DNA of 64,000 bases. It comes from Straminergon stramineum. Its lineage: Eukaryota; Streptophyta; Bryopsida; Hypnales; Calliergonaceae. Shown piece after piece: positions 25,101 to 35,097 of the stretch. The first letter of the stretch is position 1. The number at the start of each line of letters is the position of its first letter. Location of the stretch: assembly GCA_963920665.1 (NCBI GenBank), contig OY987273.1:16556501-16620500 (forward strand), in the 5' to 3' direction. Under the pieces are notes generated by a model. The model saw nothing but the letters and a program-made list of their open reading frames with translations, was not told the DNA's origin and did not search any database. A program made the translations under genes and the position numbers.

Positions 25101-26640
25101 AAGAGTTCCAATAATAGAATTTAGAAAGCAACTTCCTCAATGGTTAGTACTATCAAAATAAAAGAAAGTGAAATGTACTTATTTTGTAATTCCTATAAAG
25201 AACTTATATGCATGACTTGAATAGTAACACTACAAATGCCCTACACCAAAGTGCATGCAACATTCATTGGTAAGCATTTTCCAAGATTACATAGTACGGT
25301 GGAAGCGTGACGTAAGGGTTTCTTTTATTCACTAAATTGACGTAATTGCCTACCTTTTAAAGATATTTCCCATAATTCTTATTTCAATATGTTCCCATGT
25401 CTACGAAAAAATATAAAGAATTATAATGCATTTGAAGATTGCTTATTATTTAAAGTAAATTTCATACCCACACCCTTTCAATTACACAAAAAATATAGAA
25501 GATTTAAATTAGGTGACGTCACCCTCATATCTTGTACATTTGAACCATATACAATTTTTTACTATTACTACTATATAGAAATTTACTAATTTAGTACTTG
25601 GTATAGTTATTATTGTCTACTCTTGAAACTTCCTGTTTACAAATGCACCTATATGTACATTGGAAGTTCCTCTTCACTTTAGTATATGTACAGTAACTTT
25701 CCAGGGGGTAATGTCCCCTACTTCTATACCCGTAAACGTCATGTTCGATGTGTATTGGTTCATAAATGACAAATAATTTGTCTATGTAGTACGAAACTAC
25801 AACTATTCATTCCTAGAATTTTGTATAGAAAGGAGAGACATTCTAATATGTTTTAACCTCTATAGTAAAGCTTTATTTTTTTTGAATGAGGTGATGTCAT
25901 ATGGTTTTGAAAAGGTTGATTTCCACAATCCACACTTTCTTCTTTAAATGTTAAGCCAACCGAATTTTAGTATGGTAGCCGGTGGTAATTTTGTGCGTGT
26001 TCTAACAATTGCCCTAAAGGTAGAACAAAAAGTGTTCTTCTGACATTGTGGAAACTGTGCCTTTGATGATGTCCTTCATACATGGACGTGATTTGAAATG
26101 GTGTAGAGCACTTTTGGAGTTGAGAATGGTGAAATTTTAAACCATACCTGGAGAATTTATAAATGCAATCGTAGAGTTAATGAGGCTCTTATAAAATTTT
26201 CATTTGAAGTTTAGGAGTTGTCTGAGCCTGATCAACAAACCTTTAGAACTAATTTTATAATCTAATTTACGAAAGTTGGCATGTGTGCCAAGTTTTGTAT
26301 CCTCCTAGGAGCATATATGAACCAAAGGGAGGCCACCTAAAATTAAGGCACTCACATTTGGTAGGTCTCATTGCACCATTCAAGGACAGATGCTTCACTT
26401 TTATTGATGTCTTTTATGAACATAAATAGCACCCTATGGCAATTCTATTTAAAAAATCATATTTAATTGAACAAACTAGCAAAAATTATGAAAAATTGCT
26501 TCTCAATTCATTTTCTCTTTTATTACTCTTTAAAATTCATCTAAATTGTTCAAACCACAATTTTGGACTGTGGAAGCAAAGACGCTCTTAAATGAGCAGT
26601 TTCTGCACCATCTACCTCATTGAATGTACATATGTCCTAT
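22131..26640. other. Long AT-rich gene-free stretch
   Basis: No reading frame longer than chance and no palindrome of the TTAGGTCGA family occurs in about 4.5 kb. A telomere-like run lies at 22625-22653. It may be an unrelated insertion that separates palindrome clusters I and II, but I found no terminal repeats. Confidence 0.55.
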
Positions 26641-26644
26641 TTAA

Positions 26645-26832
26645 TATGGGGTAGGTATGTTTTCATGGGTATGGAAGCACGGGTACATTCTTCGTGGGTA
26701 AAGGGGCAGCGGGTATATGGGGCGGGTATGTGGACGGGTATGTAGAGGGTGGTTATGGATTGGGCAGGTATGTAGAGGGCAGGTATGGATTGGGTGGGTA
26801 TAAGCTGGGCGGGTATGGATTGGGCGGTTACA
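26645..26832. repeat. GGGTAT-based minisatellite
   Basis: Units such as GGGTATGGATTGGGCGG and GGGCAGGTATGTAGAGG recur about ten times. Reading frames over it translate to repeats (IPAQ/IPVH on the minus strand) and are not taken as genes. Confidence 0.7.
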
Positions 26833-26869
26833 GGTAGCTTGGCATCGCCACTAGGGTTTGGGGCTCCTG

Positions 26870-27235
26870 TCGTCCCGCTCTTGCTCTTGGAAACCTTCGT
26901 GCTCCTCATCGCACTCCTACTTCCCCCTCGTTGTGTTGTGCTCCCCCCTCGTCGTCGCTCCTTCTCCTCTCCCTTGTCTCCTTCTCTCCCCTCGCCGCTC
27001 CTGCTCCCCCTTTGCCGCGCTCCCCCCTCACCGCTCTTGCTCTCCCCTCTCCCCTCGTCGTTGCTGCTCCCCCCTCGCCGCGCTGCTGCTGCTCCTCGTC
27101 GCGCTCCTGCTCCCCCCTTGCCGCGCTCCTGCTCCTACTCCTCGTCGTCGCTCCTACTCCTTGTCATCGCTCTTGCTCCTCGTGTTGTGCTCCTATTGTT
27201 GGTATTGCTGTTGGTGTCGCTGCACGCTCTCTATG
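26870..27235. repeat. Pyrimidine-rich CTCC/CGTCGC low-complexity block
   Basis: Imperfect repeats of CTCCTGCTCC, CTCGTCG and CCGCGCTCC fill the stretch. All three plus frames are open for this reason and give Ser/Leu/Pro-rich nonsense proteins. Confidence 0.75.
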
Positions 27236-27889
27236 AATTGCACAGGTTTGTTTTGTCACTCCTTTTGCTTTGAATGTCATTCAAATTTGCAGTAATGCTT
27301 TAGTAAGTTTTTTTGTTAGTATTTGTGGCATTTGTATCTGTATGTTTGGGGTTTAGGTTGAGGGTTTAGGGATTCTGAAGTCCACTTTCATAGTTTAGTT
27401 GTTTTGGGTTGTCCTTTGAAGTTATGTACTCTGCGTCATGGTGTTTTGGATTATGGGGGTTTGAATGTGTATGAATGTCTACTTGAATGTGATAACAAAA
27501 TGCTTGAATGCAATGACATACGTTCAAAGTACCATTGCATTTGGTGTAGGGTTTTGGTAGTTCATTGTATTAGAGTAGATTCATGAATGCATAGCAGCCT
27601 TATAGTATTGCATTGTGCTATACAATGTTCGTCTGAATTTAGTATAAAATGAGATTGCAATGCATTGAGTGAGAGAGTGTGTTTTTAAAACATAGCGATC
27701 TGATTTCGCCTTTAGTTCTCTACAATTTGACATCCACTATGAAAAACTTGTAGGCCTATTTCGCTTGGAAGCGGATTATTCAAGAACAAATTTGTTTTCC
27801 AAAGATTTACCATCAGATTCACTCAGATTTTGCTTGTAGTGAACCAGATTGACCTTCACCAGCCGAGGTAATCCTTTCACCAATGTGTT

Positions 27890-28549
27890 TTAGGTCGATG
27901 TCACTTTAGGTCGATTGTTCTTGTAGAGGCTTTGAAAATTCATTCGTGTAATTTAATCACATAGACGCGAAAACAGGGTGTTGTTTTCGGTCGGGTCGAC
28001 CTAAAATGCCACACATCTCCCCAGTTGTGATGGTACGCTATCCACCTATCATACATAAAAAGGAAGGCTGAGCACCAGAACACCCTCAATCATGTTGAAA
28101 GGAGAACAATTTAGGTCGATTCGACCTAAAATGACACAAATGCACTTGCTCCATATAGGTAATATTTTCAAATATGAAATACTACCGAAACAACTAAATA
28201 ACAATTATCCCAAATTAAATGTAAACATTTAACAACTCAGGTCAAATCGACCTAAAATGTCCTCATGAAGAATCTCATAACGTAAATATCCGTAACTAAC
28301 ATAGATGTGTAATATCAAATAGGTTGTTCAAATATATTGAGATTTGTAACGTATTCTAAAAAGAAAAGTAACTTCTTACGAAATAAATATAACAGACATA
28401 AAACCAATTAGGTCGAGTCGACCTAACCATTACGAAATGAAAATGCACTGAACTAAAATCCTGAATATAATAAGAGACATCAATAACAATGTCCCGAAAT
28501 TCTATGATATCCTAACTAAGTTAATATGATTTAGGTCGAGTTGACCTAA
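27890..28549. repeat. Palindrome cluster II upstream of gene B
   Basis: Two half sites (27890-27898 and 27906-27914) are followed by full copies at 27986-28004, 28111-28129, 28237-28255, 28408-28426 and 28531-28549. Successive full copies are 125, 126, 171 and 123 bases apart. Several continue with AAATG plus CAC on the right. The last copy ends 41 bases before the ATG of gene B. Confidence 0.9.
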
Positions 28550-30070
28550 ACCAGCGTACAGCTAATACGATATTTACAATTGAAAGCAGAATGGAAGAGC
28601 AAGTTCAGAAGCTTGAAGCCTTTTACAAGCGACTTGATATCACGCGGGACGAAGAAGATGGGGACGATTTCAAAAACGATGGGGATTACTAGGAATTCCA
28701 AGCACTAGAGAAGATGGACAAATGGAGCCTCAAGATGATTCCCTTCAAAAATCTCATTTGCTTTTCTGCAAAGTATAAGGATAGTGAACCATATTATCCA
28801 ATTTCCTATGACGAAAAGATCAAAGACATCGCCCAAGATGTCGGATCAATAATCAAGATCCATTGTGTCATTGCGCAAATGGGGTTGAAGGATGAGGAGC
28901 AGTACCACTTCACAATTGTGCTTGACTCAGCAAAAATCGATCTCAATATAACCCCTTTTTTAGAGTCTCTCCAGCCAATGGAGTACAGAACCGAAATTCT
29001 AGAATTGGAAAGGAAGGTCGATTCAAACTTTTTCAAGAATGCTACTGGGAAGTCGTTTAGTGGAAAACAATTGTGCAATCGATTGCGGACACTTTTCTTT
29101 GACTTTGCAGTATTGATAGCAAAGCTTGACCTCAAATGAAAGGAAATGGTCTCTCGCTCAGTATTGCACGACATGCCAAGCCAGGGAAAGGGCCAGGGAT
29201 CTATGGGAACTCTAGGGATGCAACAGAGTCGTGGTACATGAAGAAGTAAATAAGCCGCAACCCCTCCCACGGGAACAAGGAAGAGCAACCTGGCTCTCTC
29301 CTCGGGGAGACGAGGGGGAGAAGGTGCTCCTTCAATTTCAGTTGCTAGAGAGCAAAGCTTCGCGTCTACTGTTACAGACGTGCCAGAGGCACATGACCCC
29401 AAGCACAAGCATGACTACAAATAGTCAATAGAGGCCTACAAGAATTATTGGACCTCTTGTACAGACACTTACATTTTTGAGATAAACGAAAAGAAGTCGA
29501 TCTCCGTAGACCAACTTATTCCCGCACCAACGGAAATGAACATCCGCAGTCATGAGCAAAGGCTAGCAATAGATGTGTTGCACTATTTAGTGCACATGCC
29601 GGATAAATCCACGAAGCAAACACTCTGTGTCATGCCGGTCGGCCAGACTGTGTAGCCGGGACCTACATCTTGGGACACCATCAGGAAGGGAGAGTTTTAC
29701 CTCATCAATGATTAGCACAGTGTAACCGCCAGCAAGATGATGGTGGACATGAACCTGGATGAGGAGATCGTCAAGCACTTCCGGAATTGGGATTGCTAAG
29801 TCGTATGGTCAAATGACAATGAGAAGTTGAGGTCCATTTCCGCATACTATAATAGAGTAAATCATTTTGTTGCGATGAAGCCGTCTTGGTCAACAAACAT
29901 CCTAGGCATGAGAACTGTGTGGGAGAACATGGGGAGGCCCAAAAATCCCAAGGAAGCTATACCTGTTGGCACTCTCTCCAATGCTAGACGCAATGCAGAG
30001 AACAGGGCCAACTCCTTGAGATTCAAGGTCACTGATTACTTTCTTGTAATATGGGGACTGTAAATGCATT

Positions 30071-30089
30071 TTAGATCGAGTCGACCTAA
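30071..30089. repeat. Palindrome copy in intron 1 of gene B
   Basis: TTAGATCGAGTCGACCTAA lies 8 bases after the last open codon of exon 1, in the probable short intron. Confidence 0.85.
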
Positions 30090-31494
30090 GTTGGCTTTGG
30101 ACTTATAAGACCTGATTTGCATTGTGTAGAGGAGTTTACAAAGGCCATGAACAAGCGTTTCGCTATGCTTGACGTTGTGAAGTCTTAGAAAGCCACTTGT
30201 GGGAAGGGTGGTGAGGAGAAGCTGAAAATCACGAATGAATTGAAGATTATCACCGCTCCCGACAATGTTTTCAATTTGTGGAGTGAGGTCATCTCCAGTG
30301 CTGCACACAGAGAGCTCATAGACTCGGACACACTGTTGAAATTTAACGAAAGGCCGGGCTAGAAGTTTGAAAACGAGAATTTGACGCATGAATTTTTCAA
30401 GTGGCTCGGAAATCTCTTGCTAGTTGATCTTGCGAAACTTGCGAAGTACATTCTTAATCAACAAGCAGGAAAGCGAGACCAGCCATACCCGAAGGTGACG
30501 ATAAAAATGATATCGTTTGTGCTCGAGAGCTGCTACACTTGCAAGGAGTGGGTTGAGCAACGGAAGAGGAAGTATTTGGTGAAGAAGGAGCTTCACCTTC
30601 TAGACTCGACACTTGGTCTGTTGAATGCATTTGACGAGCTGAACGTTGAGAAGTGGCGAGAGTTCAAGTCTATTCGGAACATCACTAGCGCTACAATGAA
30701 TGTGCTACTTGAGCAACCCGGCGATGATTTTTGGAAGGAGGCCAAGCAGACGAAGTCGAAGAATAAGAAGGCCGAGGAAATGTCACCCTATGCTGCTAAA
30801 TTCTTCAAAGTGTTTTTGGAGAGGAGGTCGAACTTTGTGAAGCCACTCTCCATTGCTCATTATTGTCCATACGATATCAGCAATGACATGCATGCTGATT
30901 GGCCAAGAGGTGCATCGAAGGAGAATACAATGGAGGATGTAAGGTTTGGAGTGATTGACTTTAGATACACTCCTGGCGTCCTCAACAAGCTGAAGTGCAA
31001 TCCAACTATGCCATACTTCTTCACCGTTCTTAAGTCGTTTCAGGAGAAGAAGAAGCCATTGTTGGAGGAGGTCGGGACATGGCTCTTCATCTGCTCGGAT
31101 TTAACCGAGCAAAACCAAGCTCTACATTACGTGCAGAGCAATGAGGTGCTTAGAGAGTATCAAATGGACTACTCTGACTATTGGCCAGCACGGCATGAGA
31201 GGATAGGAGATTACTCCCCAAACAACAATAAGGTTGTAGAGAAAGTTTACCTTACCTTCTTGTAGAGTCCTAACAATGTTGTTCTCATGACCCCAAAACC
31301 TACTTACAAAGCACCGAATATTGACGTGTTCAATAAGCCAAGGGCCTATAATGAGCTACATTATAGAATTAATAATACGGAGCTACGGATGGAATTCTAC
31401 CTCGGAATTCTCAAAAGGTTTTGCTTTACGGGGAGGAATGTTATGTCCTTGTTTGCCGGCTCCAAGTTCACATGCGCAGCAATGGTATGTTGTT

Positions 31495-31513
31495 TTAGGT
31501 CGAGTCGACCTTA
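31495..31513. repeat. Palindrome copy in intron 2 of gene B
   Basis: TTAGGTCGAGTCGACCTTA starts 11 bases inside the intron that begins with GTATGT after 31484. Confidence 0.85.
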
Positions 31514-31652
31514 ATTTGCATTTGCAATTTTGAGTTGGAGCACTCAAACATGCTAATTTCATTACTATCTAAAAAAGAAGGCTCTGATAGTGTTATTCTA
31601 ATTGGTAATGAACATCAGAATCTGCTAATGACATTCAATTATGGTTACCTAT

Positions 31653-31671
31653 TTAGGTCGAGTCGACCTAA
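31653..31671. repeat. Perfect palindrome copy in intron 2 of gene B
   Basis: TTAGGTCGAGTCGACCTAA is a perfect 9+1+9 palindrome, about 50 bases before the acceptor of exon 3. Confidence 0.9.
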
Positions 31672-32739
31672 GATGTGCTTACTGAACTGAATCCTATTGT
31701 TTCCCTTTAGGTGATTTTCAGATGAGCGGCCTTAATGTCTACGCTGTGGGAGTCTCCGATGAATCATCAATGAGGACTGACATTGTGGAAATGGCCAAGT
31801 CGCTGGACATTAAGGACTTTGAGCCAAATGAGTACTTTGTCGATGAATCCAGATTCAGTCGGAAACCTGTAGGTGTGTCAACACCTACATCGAGCAAGAG
31901 AAAGGGAAAGTCAGAGTGGGATTGATCCTACACGCCTTCAGGTCGGGGTGGTGGATCGCAATGGGAGAGTATGGATTTATCCTCCGACATAGAGGCAGAT
32001 GACGATGATCTTGATGCGGATGACGTGCAAGAGGAGCAATGTACGCCAACAGCGCGGCTATCACAAAGCCTTCAAGGGTCGTTTGCTTCGTTGGGGCCCC
32101 CTGTGGAGAGGCAACCAACTAGCACCCCGCCTCCAACCATGAGCGAGAAAAAAAGGAAGAGAGCCACCTATCGCGATGTGGATCTTCAGGCTGAGATAGC
32201 GCAGCTCAAAGCGGACAGAGTGAAGGATCGAGCTGATTCTTTGGAATTGTATGCGAAAACAAATAAAGGAATCGACATGTTCCAAAACTTCATCATAGCG
32301 GCAACAAAACGTCAAGATGACCAGTTTTCGGCCATTCAAAATCAGCTTGCAAGGATCAAGCCGTTGGCTTCATTGCCACCATCGCATGAATCTAGCTAGT
32401 TGATGATCCAAGGTCCCCTCACAGGTTCTATCAACAACGGGGAATCCAGTCTTGCTCATCCCAATGCTATTCCTCCTTATTTGGCTCCGACCTCCTTTGT
32501 TGTCCCAGCTCCTCCTCCTCCAAAGGATGATCACCCCGCAACTCCAACTCCACCAACAGAGCCTGAAGATGAAGGGACGCAGGTGGATGCGATGCCCCCA
32601 TCGGCCACTCCTGCCAAAGGTGTGGATGTTGTTGTTGTCAGAGAAGGCTTACCGGCGGACCTCGACCAGAATGAGCTCTCACCCAACATGAATGCACCAT
32701 CAAGTTGTAATTTATAATCACTCGATGTCAAGTGTATAT

Positions 32740-32758
32740 TTAGGTCGACTCAAGTTGA
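32740..32758. repeat. Half-decayed palindrome between genes B and C
   Basis: The left arm TTAGGTCGA is intact, while the right arm (CTCAAGTTGA) has changed. It follows the stop of gene B by 22 bases. Confidence 0.6.
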
Positions 32759-33432
32759 TTTGTAATATAGATTTTTTTGTAGCGGAAGACGTTTAGGAGC
32801 GGAGGGGCCTTCCATTTTGACACAAGACTTATAGTGGAAAGAATTATGGTCATGAATTCTTCATTTTGAACATCAATTTTGAACATCAATTTTGTATTTT
32901 AAATTCCAATGCAATTGAATGGAAGTATGATCTCAATATCTTACAAATTGCCTCTCTATATAGTCCTTTGTTGTAGGCCTTGTCAATGTGTTGAAAATGC
33001 CTTCATCTTGTGTTGCCCCAATGTTCCACTCGCCTCTTACACCATCCCCTGTTCCCATTTCCTTGGAGACGAATTTATCTCCAACGCCAGGTGTAGTGAC
33101 ATCGCATCCGGGGGATGAAACCGCAACAAGACCGTGTCCAAGAGATGATGACACCTCCATTCTCGACAATGTGCTCATAGAGGTTAAGATTCCTAATCCA
33201 GTCACTGTGGCGTTGGGAGATCTATCAGAGCTGGGAGCATCCTCTCGACAGCAAGTACATTGTACTGCCTTCGATATTCTTGTGTACAGATTCCATTCAG
33301 CGTTAGGGGTGTTCCTTTCTTCTATCATTGATTTTTTATCCTTCATTGTGGGTTGCCATTTCGTTTCGCGTGAAGTCCAAAACGCGTCCTGTAGGGTAGT
33401 AATTGGCTACAAATGTGGTCGTTTGTTAGCAG

Positions 33433-34230
33433 GGATCGGATCCTCCATGTCGTCGTGGAGAATTGTCGAATGAAGTCAACGTTCCATTGAGGTCCAAGGT
33501 GACCGAGAAATGGCTCAACGTCGTCTTGGACTTGAATGGATTATTATGTGTCTGCGAGGATGCTAAAGTGAAGGGTTGGGCAAGGCACATCGGTGATGCA
33601 TCATAGCCCCACTCCGCCACGATTCCTGCGGTTGTGGGGCCGAAGGTTGTGTACGTCCGGCCGGGGTGCGCACAATTCCTGCATGACTTAGGCCAAGTAG
33701 CTTTCGTTTTGGTGTGGAGCTCAATGAAGAAGTCCACCACCAAAGAAGTCTGTGCATATCTCTTCCGGGATCTGGGAATGCCCTTCCTCATACTAGGACA
33801 AGATTCATGCATGAAGCTCAAGTGCAGGGATGGTTCAGGTCAAGTCACCATGTTCAAAGAGCCAAGGACGAGCAAGGAACTTTTCCTAAAAAACCTTGAT
33901 ACGTTGTTCAATGGCTCTTATGGGAATTTCACGCTCGAGAACACCATTGCAATGGATGACAGTCTTGTTAAGCATGTCATGAACAATGCAGAGAACATCG
34001 TACTCCCGAACACTTGGAGTCATAGGGGGAATGGTCCGAAGGACTCATTCTTTTTGGACATTCTTCTTCCTTGGTTTAGGCGTGTGCATGACACTTGAGA
34101 TCAAGGGCTCAAATCGTTCAGGGGGAATAGTAAGGGGAAAATGGGGCGGAAAATGCTCTACGACGAACGGAGTCGTCAAGAGTATAATAGGATTATAGAA
34201 GTGGTCAGAGTGTCCTTGACTTTGAAATAG
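33433..34230 (+). pseudogene. FCP1/NIF-like HAD-fold protein (gene C)
   Basis: The frame is open from an acceptor-like TTAGCAG at 33426-33432 to TAG at 34228, with TAG at 33604 and TGA at 34096 (former Gln and Arg likely). It reads NVVLDLNGLLCV, which fits HAD motif I with Asn in place of the second Asp; then VYVRPGCAQFLHDLG and VLVWSSMKK (motif II region), and NFTLENTIAMDDSLVKHVMNN (motif III/IV region with DDS). This matches the FCP1 homology domain of small CTD phosphatase-like proteins. The Asp-to-Asn change at motif I occurs in some plant homologues and may mean no phosphatase activity. N-terminal exons are probably upstream near 32990-33430 but could not be defined. It lies between palindromes at 32740 and 34308, so it seems to be cargo of the same element. 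Confidence 0.6.
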
Positions 34231-34307
34231 GATACTTTTGTTTCCATAGATCAGGTCCATTTGAGCTACTAGGAAGTCAGATCAGGATATTTCATTCTTT
34301 GCGCATT

Positions 34308-34326
34308 TTAGGTCGGATCGACCTTA
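34308..34326. repeat. Palindrome copy after gene C
   Basis: TTAGGTCGGATCGACCTTA is a near-perfect copy 78 bases after the end of gene C. Confidence 0.85.
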
Positions 34327-34429
34327 TTTGTATATAGTCATTAAGCACGTTCGTTTCAAGTTTGTCCAATCCAATTTCTGTAATCAATGTTGATTTGATG
34401 TTTGTCAATGGGAGACTCAATGTTGTTGT

Positions 34430-34448
34430 TCAGGTTGCTTTGACCTGA
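34430..34448. repeat. Decayed palindrome, last copy seen
   Basis: TCAGGTTGCTTTGACCTGA keeps both arms with C/T-type changes. I found no copy further right, so the element may end near here or shortly after 35100. Confidence 0.55.
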
Positions 34449-34562
34449 TGTGTTTGTCTATGTTTATTGGATAAGTCCATTGCATGCTGCTCGTTTGTAT
34501 TACTAGTTGTGAATCCCTCTGGACTTCTTACATGGAGAAACTCTAAGCGTCGCTTGATAGCA

Positions 34563-35097
34563 GAGTTTCGACAACACGCTATCTCCATTCCAAGATGCTA
34601 GTCTTCCATGTGCGACATCAATGGACTCTGTCCTGGACTACGGCCATAACGCTATTCTCAGCACAGGGAACTTCTTGTGCTTAGCGGCCACTGCTAATTC
34701 GACAATGGACTTGTCAATCGGGCCCATAGAAGACGCGTTCGTGGACAGTCCGCCTAATGGAGCTCCCCGGTTGCCGAAATCATGCTCACCTTCTCCTTTG
34801 AAATCTAGTGATCCGATGGCTTCCAGAATGTCGCCATCTGCCTCGGAGAGAACGCCACAAAGAAAATTGTATGAAGACATGGGAATTCCAAATTCCACAA
34901 TGGAGACGAAGAATCCCCTACCAATGGAAGCATACAAACAAGTTCTCCATGTCCGATCTCATGGGCCTCCTATTCCTCGTCCACAAGCACTATGTCTAGG
35001 TGTACGAAAGACCAAGACGCACGATGGATTGCCATCCAATAGGTATGCTACACCGTTTTTCGATGCTTGGAATCGAAAGATCTTACAACTCCAATGA
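34563..35097 (+). CDS. Unrecognised open frame beyond gene C
   Basis: The frame is open from a possible acceptor (GATAGCAG) to the stop at 35097, with a first ATG at 34621. The protein is Ser/Pro-rich in the middle (SCSPSPLKSSDPMASRMSPS), basic towards the end, and has no family I know. It may be a last exon or a further gene of the palindrome element, as it follows gene C in the same direction. Confidence 0.35.

Larger units (their letters stand above)
28591..32717 (+). pseudogene. ParB-like / DNA-methylase-like gene B
   Basis: Exon 1 is 28591-30063, exon 2 about 30119-31484, exon 3 31722-32717. Donor GTATGT follows 31484 and TTTTCAG precedes 31722. Exon 1 has SVDQLIPAPTEMNIR, then KGEFYLIND-HSVTASKMM (the dash is a stop where Gln is expected) and YYNRVNH; this order (dL-P-x-P, G-Q-H, N) fits the N-terminal domain of ParB/Srx-type proteins. 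The end of exon 2 and start of exon 3 read MSLFAGSKFTCAAM then MSGLNVYAVGVSDES, like motif I of N6/N4 DNA methylases (DPFxGSGTT, then GR, then GIE). A typical DPPY motif was not found, so activity is doubtful. Internal stops are TAG x8, TGA x3 and TAA x2, at positions where Gln, Arg or Trp would fit, with no shift in any exon. Exon 3 ends in acidic, coiled and Pro-rich tracts. ParB plus methylase pairs are common in phages; here introns argue for a eukaryotic gene. Confidence 0.55.

Noticed and set aside
26785..27295. Three overlapping open frames encoding Leu/Ser/Pro-rich proteins
   Set aside because: All plus frames are open because the DNA is a CTCC/CGTCGC low-complexity block; no domain or start context supports a gene.
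27986..28549. CRISPR-like array (short repeats at regular spacing)
   Set aside because: The repeats are palindromes of 19 bp with spacers of 100-190 bp, diverged from each other, in a eukaryotic setting with introns. No cas-like gene is present.
28591..32717. Bacterial or phage contamination as the source of the ParB-methylase gene
   Set aside because: The gene has introns with GT-AG borders, shares palindromes with the neighbouring DUF7869-like gene, and lies between plant-type transposons.
3285..34230. Stop-codon reassignment (TAA and TAG as Gln, as in some ulvophyte algae)
   Set aside because: TGA also occurs in frame, ordinary CAA and CAG codons are common in the same frames, and long stretches of several hundred codons (3285-4733) have no TAA or TAG at all. 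Decay explains this better.
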